NCBI GenBank assembly: GCA_905221605.1
Contig: CAJNDS010000036.1
Span: 246,001 to 310,000 of the forward strand
Reading direction: 5' to 3'
Origin: Symbiodinium natans
Taxonomy: Eukaryota > Sar > Dinophyceae > Suessiales > Symbiodiniaceae
DNA length: 64,000 nucleotides
Both the position numbers and the translations under genes were made by a program. Every line of letters begins with the position of its first letter. Positions within the stretch are counted from its first letter, which is position 1. The notes beneath the pieces were generated by a model. It was not told the origin of the DNA. It did not search any database and worked only from the letters and a program-made list of their open reading frames with translations. Shown piece after piece: positions 19,976 through 28,178 of the stretch.

Positions 19976-20672
19976 CCCTGAATTCGCGCATGGGCCTTGG
20001 GTTTCATGGGGCATAGAAGGGGCATACAAGGGCTTTCTCAAAAAAGGGCCCATACTAAGGACCCTTGTGACTACTCTAAAAGTTTAACCCTAAACCCTAG
20101 GCCCTCAAACCTAGGATGAAACCCTGTACCCGAAACCCTAAAGTTTAGGGCATGTTAAAGGGCGAGCTGGGGGATGAACCTACGATTCACTTTAGGATTC
20201 CTTTTTAGCGTTTTTGAAAATAGAAGGGGGGGGGGCTTGAAGGTTCATGGGTCGTTGTAAGTCGTGTTCTAAGTACCCAAAAAAGGATGGAACCAGTTAT
20301 AACTATAGTTTTACTACTTATAGCCATACTCACAGTGAGCCATGAACCGCCAAGTGCTCCTTTGGGGGGGATCCTTGTTAACGGGATCCTATCATTTTGG
20401 GGGATGAAAAGGACCCCTATCTTGGGAGATCCTCATGCAGGATTTCTACTTGCAACCTATCTCCTTAGGATTCTACTGTTAGTTTAGTACGATGCTCAAT
20501 GTGACAATGTAATTGTTTCACTGCGGGGTCTATAGATTCTAGATACCCTCTTCAATATCGAAGCTGACAGAAAGATGGGTTTCGCAGGTCTTCTAAACGT
20601 ACAGTAGATGAAGGGGCTTACAGCAAGCATACCGTAGCGGCATACCACATTCTTGAGCTGCCCTGATGTCCT

Positions 20673-20775
20673 TCACCGAACTCGAGTGTCAGCCCTGACA
20701 AGGATGCAAGGTTTGTCCGTGTCTTTTGCCTCCACAAGGTCGAAAAGATACATTGGGTCATTGGCACGTATTGGT
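20673..20775 (-). CDS. Unknown protein fragment, TGA then open frame
   Basis: Reads NDPMYLFDLVEAKDTDKP then CILVRADTRVR up to a TGA (20673-20675). The same frame stays open and protein-like beyond it (RTSGQLKNVVCRYGMLAV). The 5' end is not defined by an AG. Second in-frame TGA case after 18274. Confidence 0.45.
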
Positions 20776-20942
20776 TTAGGGGGTAGAGGATGAGGGTTTG
20801 CATACGGGTCGCCCCAAAAAGTAGATGACCACATCAGGGACCAAAAAACCAATACTCTCATTCTCAACCCTGAAGATTCCGTTTTTTAAGGGATAACAAG
20901 TCCCCTAGCCCCTAAACCCTATATTCTTGACCCCGGGGTTCG

Positions 20943-21106
20943 CTATCCTTTCCCTTCTTGCCGTAGTTCTAGTTCTTCCTCCTGCTGCTCCAACTTCTCG
21001 TTCAACAACTTCTCGACTCTCTTCTGGTCTTGCTCTTCTTGCCACTTCTGAACTTCTTGCTCGCTGCTGAGCCAAATCGCTTCCTGCGGTACTGCTGCGT
21101 CTTCTG
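20943..21106 (-). CDS. Glu/Gln-rich coiled coil, likely C-terminal exon
   Basis: 164 nt ending in TAG. Reads EDAAVPQEAIWLSSEQE, VQKWQEEQDQKRVEKLLN and EKLEQQEEELELRQEGKG. Acceptor TTCAAG. Unbroken heptad pattern over about 40 residues. The other two minus frames are also open (Arg/Ser-rich), but this one has the best coiled-coil pattern and a clean stop. Confidence 0.65.
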
Positions 21107-21184
21107 CTTGAAATGCCAAATGTACCCGAGGTGTGTGAATTAAAAAAAGCGGCGCGCCTCACAAAGGAATGCAGTGCGTCTTTT

Positions 21185-21258
21185 GGGATGTTCCCCCTGA
21201 TGCTAACAGTCCTTAACAAGGATTATAGCAATCCCGTACTAATCCCTATTAAGGACTC
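21185..21258. mobile_element. Truncated TIR-A element
   Basis: Left end GGGATGTTCCCCCTGATGCTA and inner arms are present; the outer right arm is replaced by CCCTAAA. Confidence 0.7.
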
Positions 21259-21275
21259 AACCCTAAACCCTAAAC

Positions 21276-21339
21276 CCGGAACGAGTGCGTCCTCCAGTCG
21301 ACGTTCCAGGGTCTCGAGGCAGCTGCGAAGCTGAGCCAC
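21276..21339 (-). CDS. Exon, coiled-coil-like
   Basis: 64 nt, reads VAQLRSCLETLERRLEDA then LVP. Acceptor TTCTCCAG, donor CCGG|GTTTAGGG, where the telomere heptamer provides GT. The plus strand is open too (LEAAAKLSHLEKD). Confidence 0.65.
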
Positions 21340-21399
21340 CTGGAGAAGGACCCAATTTAGGGCTTAAGGTTTAGTGTTTGGGTTTAGGCTTTAGGCAGC

Positions 21400-21463
21400 C
21401 GCGGTTCGATGCAAGCTGGCAGGGTTGGCCAAATAAGTGTCACGAATCAGGGCTGATACCCAT
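21400..21463 (-). CDS. Exon, unknown
   Basis: 64 nt, reads WVSALIRDTYLANPASLH then RTA. Acceptor CTTCAG, donor GCG|GCTGCC. Confidence 0.55.
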
Positions 21464-21706
21464 CTGAAGCCCCTGAACGAACCCTAAACCCGAAACCTTA
21501 GACCTTAACCGCATTCCATGAAGATCACGTGCCTAGATAAGGGGGCGCTGGGGCTTGATTTCCTACACCTTAGCTGTTGTACCCAAGCATTTCTATTCAA
21601 CTGCATGGCACAGCAGAAAACCTTTACCTAGAGCCTGAACCCCCGAAAACCACTACTTGGAGGCTTGGAGGTTTGTAAATAGTTCGGCAAGGCACCCGAA
21701 AGCAGG

Positions 21707-21931
21707 TCACAACCCAGTACACCCACAGTTACCCTGCCTAGAACACAGTTGTTCAACAGGATATTGGTGCACGGTCCGCTGGCCGTGCCCGTATTGTCCC
21801 ACGTCCTCAAGGAATCTGGCGACGTGCCATGCCCGTGCAGAACGACGTACCTCTCCACACCTGCCTCCCTTCAGGACGCCAGTGACCCTGAACCTGCAAC
21901 CGCCCCACAAAACACCAATAACTCCATACAC
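21707..21931 (-). CDS. Possible exon, unknown
   Basis: An open minus frame whose middle reads RRSARAWHVARFLEDVGQ then YGHGQRTVHQYPVEQL. Two other minus frames are open over part of it. Ends not defined. The 21932-22136 stretch holds no clear exon. Confidence 0.35.
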   Translation of the reverse strand: MYGVIGVLWGGCRFRVTGVLKGGRCGEVRRSARAWHVARFLEDVGQYGHGQRTVHQYPVEQLCSRQGNCGCTGL

Positions 21932-22136
21932 CTAAAATCCCAAATTGCCGAACGACCCCTCGGAAATAGATATTTACCGCTAAGGCCCTAGATCGAACAT
22001 GCTCTACAGCCCTTTACCCCACAACCTGCACCACAAAAACCTACTAAATAAGCCCCAAAGCCTTGATCAGAAAAGCTCAACTAGCGAAGCTTACTACAGC
22101 CCAAAGCCACAAATCCGATCACAGGCCCTGTACGCC

Positions 22137-22501
22137 CTATGCCCTATCAGAACTCTGTCTAGAAACCAACGAACCATCAACATTCGAAGAGACTTCAGTC
22201 AACTGGCCACAAGTCTCTGGCACCCTCCTGTTCAGCCAGGACTGCGTCTTATTGTAGAAGTCATTTAAGACTTCCCAGTCCTCTGAGCTGGGGGCCTGGT
22301 CCCCTAATATCATACCTGGACTTTCAGGGTCATACGTCTGGACCAGTCCGATTGCTTCAGCCACATGTGCCTCATCCCATGCAGAAAGTCCCCGAAGGGC
22401 ACATCTTGCCTTTGTGCCTAGACAAAATGTCTCATGGGAGCAGAAAGAACCTTGCAGCAAAAATGCTCCAATGTGATTGCCCCACGAAGTAGAACGAGCA
22501 C
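22137..22501 (-). CDS. Longest spliced-type exon, unknown protein
   Basis: 365 nt to a TAG at 22137. Starts ARSTSWGNHIGAFLLQGS, then LSAWDEAHVAEAIGLVQT, APSSEDWEVLNDFYNKTQ and SWLNRRVPETCGQLTEV. Acceptor ATCTAG. Rich in Trp and mixed composition like a globular domain. Not recognised. Confidence 0.65.
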
Positions 22502-22604
22502 CTAGATTTGCACCACCTCTTAACCCTAAACACCTAACCTCACCCCTAAGCCCTAAGCACCAGTACGCAAAACGGGGCGACCCTAAAACCCTAAACCCTG
22601 GTAC

Positions 22605-22765
22605 TATATACGTATATACATGTATATATATATATGTTCACACACACATATATATATATATACACATACATACATATATATTTATACACATACATACATG
22701 CATGCATGCATGCATGCATACATAAATAAATAAATATGAATATATATATATATATATATATATGC
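22605..22765. repeat. (AT)/(ACAT)/(GCAT) microsatellite
   Basis: TATATA, CACACATA, ACATGCATGC and AAATA tracts, ending in (AT)11 beside a poly-C run. Mirrors the (AT)/poly-G junction at 24850-24908. Confidence 0.95.
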
Positions 22766-22916
22766 TACCCCCCCCCCCATGCGCCCACGCTTCAGCATGG
22801 TTTCCAGATAAAAATACTAGGTTCCGCCCTGCGCGGTGGTTTTTAAAGGGGAGGGACTCCCATAGAAACTCCAGCAGAAGTGACCTGAACAATTTGCTCG
22901 AAATTGTGGATTGCAT

Positions 22917-24085
22917 GCCATGAATTTAATACAAATCCTATGCATGTGAATAGCGTTCCTATCAAATTTAATGGGGTTCATAGGATTTTTTAAATCTTAT
23001 TAAAATGAAAAGGAAACCCGTTAACATGAATGAGAACCCTTAATTCGATTAAATTCTATGGGAACCCTATTCAAATGACAGAATCCCATTTAAAATTGAT
23101 AGGAATCATATTACATTTGTAGGAGCCTTATTAAAATAATTAGGCAAACTATAAAATTGATTGGAATCTTTTAAACAGGAAAATAGGAATCCTCTATTTA
23201 AATCCATAGGAACCCTATTAAAATTGATCGGACTGTATATAAAGTGAATAGGAAGCATATTAACATGAATAGGAACCCGAGTGGAGTTAATGAGAACCCA
23301 ATTATACTTGATAGGATCCTAATAAACTGAAGAGGGCCCCTACTAAAATTTATAGGAACCAATGAGACTCTTATAAAAAAAAAGTGTGAACCCCCAAAGA
23401 ATGGGAGTCCTACTAGAATTAATATAAGCCTAAACCAAAAGGAATCCCTTTCAAACGAATGAGATCCCTATTAAACATTGATACGAATCCCATTAACATG
23501 AGTAAGAGCCCTGAAACTGATAGGAATCTTAGTGCATTAGTGGGAGCCTTATTAAAATAATTAGGAACCCTATGAAACTTTTATTGTTTATTGGCATCCT
23601 ATGAGAATATGTAGGAATCTTTCCTTGAAGTCATAGGAATCAAAGTTTCATAGGGTTTTTAATTATTCTCCTACTAATGTAATAAGATTCCTATCCATTT
23701 TCGGGTTCTTATTCATGTTAATGGGATTCGTATTAATTTGAATAGGGATCTCATTCGTTTGAAAGGGATTCCTATTGGTTTACGCTCATATTCATTTAGT
23801 AGCATTCCTATTCATTCTTGTTAAAGGAATTATATTTTTTTCATAGGAGTCCTATTAGTTCATATTAATCTTAGTAAGAATCCTTCTCATTTTAGTATGA
23901 TTCCTATGAATTACCACCGCGTTCCTTTTGATTTGTTAAGGTTCATTCTAATAGGCTTCCTCTTAGCTTTTTTGCGAAACCAATTTGATAGATTGGAATC
24001 CTATGAAAATATATAGGAATCCTCTATTGAATTCATAGGAATCCTGCAAATATTTTTCGGAACCGATAAAAGTTAATAGGAAGTG
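22917..24085. repeat. AT-rich diverged repeats ending in a large palindrome
   Basis: About 1.1 kb of diverged 25-30 bp units of the type TAGGAATCCTATTAAAATTGA, in one orientation to about 23610, then reversed. Positions 23430-23475 are the near-exact inverse of 23740-23782, and 23560-23590 of 23640-23670. No coding potential. Confidence 0.85.
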
Positions 24086-24198
24086 TGCACATGATGCTTG
24101 TCGTAGCATCAGGCATGCCGTGAAACATTAGAGTTTAGTTGCGAAAACGCTGCACTGTCCCAAAAAAACAAGATTTTTTTTTGCCAAAAAGTGCAAAA

Positions 24199-24315
24199 AT
24201 GCTGTACTGTCCCAAAAAAACCAAAAAAACCAAAGTTTGGAGACCTTGGGCTCCTCCAGGGCCTGGAGGTCTCCAAACTTTGGTTTTTTTGGTTTTTTTG
24301 GGACAGTACAGCATT
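24199..24315. repeat. Hairpin copy 1
   Basis: A near-perfect palindrome with arms of about 45 nt starting GCTGTACTGTCCCAAAAAAA, plus an inner CCTCCAGGGCCTGGAGG. A second copy follows 240 bp later. Confidence 0.9.
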
Positions 24316-24438
24316 TTTGCTGTTTTTGGCCTAAAAACATTGGTTTTTTGGGACAGTACAGCGTTTTTGCAGTCCCAGGCCTCGAAAGTGCTGTACTGTC
24401 CCAAAAAAACCAATCTTTTTAAGGCAAAAAGTGCAAAA

Positions 24439-24556
24439 ATGCTGTACTGTCCCAAAAAAACCAAAAAAACCAAAGTTTGGAGACCTTGGGCTCCTCCAGG
24501 GCCTGGAGGTCTCCAAACTTTGGTTTTTTTGGTTTTTTTGGGACAGTACAGCATTT
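24439..24556. repeat. Hairpin copy 2
   Basis: Same palindrome as 24199-24315, essentially identical. Partial arms continue to about 24760. ORFs called across 24135-24786 on both strands come from this symmetry. Confidence 0.9.
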
Positions 24557-24849
24557 TTGCAGTTTTTGGCCTAAAAACATTGGTTTTTTTGGGACAGTAC
24601 AGCGTTTTTGCAGTCCCAGGCCTCGAAAGTGCTGTACTCTCCAAACTTTGTTTTTTTTTTGGGACAGCACAGCATTTTTGCTTGTTCTGGCTTAAAAAGA
24701 TTGGTTTTTTGGGACAGTACAGCGTTTTTGCACTTTTGGGCCTAAAGCATTGGTACAGTAGAGCGCTTTCGTGCTCGCTGGCCTAGGAGGCTTCGAAATC
24801 CTAAGCCTCTAAACCCTACCATGGCACCTGAGAGGAAAAAGTGTGGGCA

Positions 24850-24868
24850 TATGGGGGGGGGGGGTACC

Positions 24869-24907
<39 letters not shown>

Positions 24908-24908
24908 C
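24850..24908. repeat. Poly-G, (AT)n, (GT)n
   Basis: G run, then (AT)12 and (GT)6. Together with 22741-22790 it forms inverted ends (AT)n + poly-C + GCCCAC around the 22.8-24.8 kb island. Confidence 0.9.
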
Positions 24909-25644
24909 CTTAAACCCGCCTGTGATTCGAGCTCTAGGCCACTACCCAACGGAGCACGTGGCAGCGCCACGGGTGCCGCCTCCAGCGAGGCAGTTTAGGG
25001 TTTGGGGTTCAGGGTTTAGGATTTAGGGAGCAGGATTTAAGGTTTAGGATCTGGGGTTCAGGATCTAGGAGTTCGGGTTTGGTGTTTCGGAGAGATTGGA
25101 GCATTTGGGGTTCAGGGTGGAAGGTTTAGGAGCTTAGAGGCAGGGCTTTCAGGTTAAGAGTTCTGGGTTTCGGGCTGTTTTGGGGGTCGACAGGGCTTCG
25201 TGTCGACGGGGTTGAGGGTCGCAAACTTCATCACCCCCGCGATAGCCGACGGATGTTAAAACGGTAGGATGTAGCAAAGGGGGAGGGGGTTCACAGGCCG
25301 CTGCTTTTCAGCAACCTTCAAGAATGTGGCCCTGTACAAGTCCGCCCTCAAGCCTAGATGCTGTACTACTAATTGCTTAGAACCCACGCCCAAAAAGACA
25401 GCACACATAGATAGATAGATAGATATATATATATATATATATTATATTTTTTCCTAGCCAGAACCCGATGAAACCAAAAACGAGCCGTAACCCAATGAAG
25501 CTCGGTCAGGCTGGGGGTGTAGGATTTAGGGGTACCCTACAGCTATAAACAGGCTTCTAAATGACGTCAAAAAAGGCGATAACCAGTTAGAATTTAAGTT
25601 GCCCTACTTGTGACCCCACTTATAACCAGCCATGAACCTCCATG

Positions 25645-25731
25645 TAATCCTTGGTTGAGGCATCGACGGGCTCTGCAACTTCACGAAATGGCGCCACTAG
25701 CGGCTCGCCTTGGTTCAGCCGTCGGCGTTTT
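25645..25731 (-). CDS. Exon beside TIR-C, GA donor
   Basis: Coding part 25650-25731, 82 nt, reads KRRRLNQGEPLVAPFREV then AEPVDASTK. Acceptor GCCTCAG, donor AAG|GATTACATGGAGG, a variant of the TIR-C terminus giving a GA donor. Confidence 0.65.
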
Positions 25732-25784
25732 CTGAGGCAGATTTGGAGGTTTCTTGGGGTTTAGGGCTGCAGGATTTGGAGTTT

Positions 25785-25842
25785 AGGGTTTAGGGTTTAG
25801 GGTTTAGGGTTTAGGGTTTAGGGTTTAGGGTTTAGGGTTTAG
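25785..25842 (+). repeat. TTTAGGG array flanked by 17-bp direct repeats
   Basis: About eight pure TTTAGGG units lie between CTGCAGGATTTGGAGTT (25768-25784) and a second copy of the same 17 bp (25843-25859). The right copy belongs to the exon at 25844-25881. Confidence 0.85.
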
Positions 25843-25843
25843 C

Positions 25844-25881
25844 TGCAGGATTTGGAGTTGAGGCAGTTGAAGTCGTAGCGC
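25844..25881 (-). CDS. Small exon, coiled-coil-like
   Basis: 38 nt, reads ALRLQLPQLQIL. Acceptor CCCTGCAG, donor CTGCA|GCTAAACC (GC type). Confidence 0.55.
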
Positions 25882-25910
25882 CTGCAGGGTTTCGAGGATT
25901 CAGGGCATAC

Positions 25911-25931
25911 TTGCAACAGTTTGCGAGCATC
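25911..25931 (-). CDS. Microexon
   Basis: 21 nt, seven codons DARKLLQ. Acceptor AGCTCCAG, donor CAA|GTATGCC. Confidence 0.55.
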
Positions 25932-25989
25932 CTGGAGCTTCTAGGGCCTAGGGTTCAGGGTTTAGGGTTTAATTAGGGTTTAGGGTCTA

Positions 25990-26080
25990 GGGTTTAGGGT
26001 TTAGGGTTTAGGGTTTAGGGTTTAGGGTTTAGGGTTTAGGGTTTAGGGTTTAGGGTTTAGGGTTTAGGGTTTAGGGTTCC
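25990..26080 (+). repeat. Pure TTTAGGG array
   Basis: About 13 TTTAGGG units just right of an exon pair, consistent with the general orientation bias. Confidence 0.95.
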
Positions 26081-26101
26081 AAGCAGCTCAGCGCGCGGAA
26101 C

Positions 26102-26164
26102 CTTTGCAGACGTGGACAGAGTTCACCGAGTGGAAAAGCAGGCCACAGTAGATGAAGAAAGCCG
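26102..26164 (-). CDS. Exon, hydrophobic
   Basis: 63 nt, reads AFFIYCGLLFHSVNSVHV then CK. Acceptor GCCTTAG, donor AAAG|GTTCCG. Could be part of a membrane segment. The plus frame EPLQTWTEFTEWKS is an alternative. Confidence 0.5.
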
Positions 26165-26349
26165 CTAAGGCATGAAAGGCACACCCCAAACTCCCCACCC
26201 CAAACAGGGGTTGAACTACCCGAAACAGGTCCTGATTGTAGTCTAAACCCTAAAACCTAAACCCTAAACCCTAAACCCTAAACCCTAAACCCTAAACCTA
26301 TACACTACACTCGAAAGCCTAAGCCATGCGGCCTACTCCTCTGGCCTGC

Positions 26350-26379
26350 CTGGGTCCATTGTTCTAGGTGCCCGGCGAA
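26350..26379 (-). CDS. Small exon
   Basis: 30 nt, ten codons FAGHLEQWTQ. Acceptor CTCGGCAG, donor CAG|GCAGGC. Confidence 0.6.
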
Positions 26380-26938
26380 CTGCCGAGGAAAGCGGCTCCC
26401 CCAAATACCTTCTTGGGTTTAGGGTTTAGGGTTTAGGGTTTAGGGTTTAGAGTTTAGGGTTTAGGAGTTGGGGTTTAGGGTTTAGGGTGTAGGGTGGAGG
26501 GTTTCGGTTTAGGGCTGGGAACTGAATCGGATCCCCAGCTCACCCAGATACCTGCTTGGGTTTAGGTTTAGGGCTGGGCATTGAATCGGATCCGCAGTAA
26601 CCTATAGGCAAACAGAAAAGCTCACGGCCTTTTGCAAAGGAGCCTCGCCACCACAAAACAAGGGAGAAACACAAAGAATGTCACGAGGGGACGCCCATAC
26701 AGGGGACTACGAAATTAGAGTGAGTACTTTGGGGTAGTTTGCAGAATATCTTGGTAACTATTCAGGGGCCCTCCAAAACACATGCTAAACAAAGTCCCCT
26801 TTCGACAAAGACCGGGAAGTAACAAATATGCCTATCTACACTCTCTACATATACACATATGATGTATACCCCTAAGCCCTGAACCCAAACCCGGCGAAAG
26901 GCCATAGTCCAGCTTAAAGATCCAGGCGTGCTGGAGGC

Positions 26939-27030
26939 TGGGATGCTCCCCCTTATACTAACAGATCCTCAACAAGGATTGTAGCTTAGAATCCCTACTA
27001 CAGGCTGTTAGTATAAGGGGGAACATCCCA
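26939..27030. mobile_element. TIR-A element, intact
   Basis: Perfectly paired ends GGGATGCTCCCCCTTATACT and AGTATAAGGGGGAACATCCC; 92 bp long. The best single copy for defining the family. Confidence 0.9.
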
Positions 27031-27479
27031 ACCCTAAACCCCAAATTGGCTTGGAGGCTGGGGTGTAGGAGCTGAAAGCGCGGGGCTCGAAAGTTCGGAT
27101 TTAGGGTTTTAAGGTTCAGGTTTCAGGGCTTGAGGGTTTCAGGAATTCAGGGTTTGTGGGGCTTTAGGGGTTTTAGGGACAAGACTGCTAATTTTTCCAA
27201 GTTGGGTGACTCGGGGCAGCAAGGTAATTAATCACCTAAGCCCGGAAGCCCTCAAGCCATTCCTGGAAACCCTCTAGGGTCTGGGGTTTCGTTCCAATAA
27301 TTACTTGCGTTCCTTATACTTGCCTTATAATCAAAAGCGGAACACTTTTTGACTTGTTTCCAAATGCGGTCTAGCTACCTCGAGCCCAAGAGTTTCGGGG
27401 CGTGGGGCTCCCTGCTCATTGAGGCTATACTACTATACTAAGTTATTACCATGTTACTGTGTTATTGTACAACTGTGTT

Positions 27480-27502
27480 GCTGTATTACTGTATTACTAT
27501 AT

Positions 27503-27536
<34 letters not shown>

Positions 27537-27722
27537 CTATACTACTATATTACAATATTACAATATTGCAAAATTACAATATTACAATATTACAATATTT
27601 CAATATTACAATATTACAATACTACAATATTACAATCTTACAATATTAAAATATTACAATATTACAGTATTACAATATTACTATATTTCTATGTTTTTGT
27701 ATTCTTATATTACTATACTACT
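27480..27722. repeat. (AT)n and ATTACAAT microsatellite
   Basis: (AT)13 then about 20 copies of a 9-bp unit close to TTACAATAT. Produces artefact ORFs of Tyr/Ile/Leu. Confidence 0.95.
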
Positions 27723-27830
27723 ACATGAGGCTGTGGTGGCAACAGACATCATCTCTCAGATATGCTCTGCTCCCTGATTGGAGCGGAGTAGGCGGCCGAC
27801 TCAGCCCTAAACCCCAAACCCGAATGACCC

Positions 27831-27917
27831 TACTTTGGAGTAGACCCTGGAACAAAAGTATATGCTATAACAGGAACCTAGAAGCAAAACCGGTATTAAA
27901 GTATACAACTCCAAAAC
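27831..27917. mobile_element. TIR-B element without telomere insert
   Basis: TACTTTGGAGTAGACC to ACAACTCCAAAACC. On the minus strand it starts GTTTTGGAG and ends CCAAAGTAG, the same GT and AG as the copy at 15000. About 87 bp. Confidence 0.8.
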
Positions 27918-27985
27918 CAGGTGATGAGTTGAAGTTGGAACTAGATGGCCGCAGAGAGCCAATGTCTAAAATGTCGGCGGGTCTG
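27918..27985 (-). CDS. Exon, donor from TIR-B
   Basis: 68 nt, reads RPADILDIGSLRPSSSNF then NSSP. Acceptor TGGGAG, donor CTG|GTTTTGG (TIR-B end). The plus frame GDELKLELDGRREPMSK is also open, so strand is provisional. Confidence 0.5.
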
Positions 27986-28178
27986 CTCCCATGTACCCTC
28001 GGGATGTTAGGGTTTAGGGTCTAGGGTCTAGGGTTTAGGGTTTAGGGTTTAGGGTTTGGGGTTTAGGGTTCCTACTGCAGCACTAAGTGTACTGCGCTGA
28101 ACGGCCAAGCACATGTTGTTTCAGAGGATCTCATAAGCTTGTGTGTTGCAAGGGCGATCTTGTTTCAAAAGGCCTGTC

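Noticed and set aside
24135-24786. ORFs of 169 aa (minus) and 215 aa (plus)
   Set aside because: Both come from palindromic tandem hairpins, so each strand mirrors the other. No independent coding signal.
27419-27728. Tyr/Ile/Leu-rich ORFs
   Set aside because: Translation of the (AT)n and ATTACAAT microsatellite.
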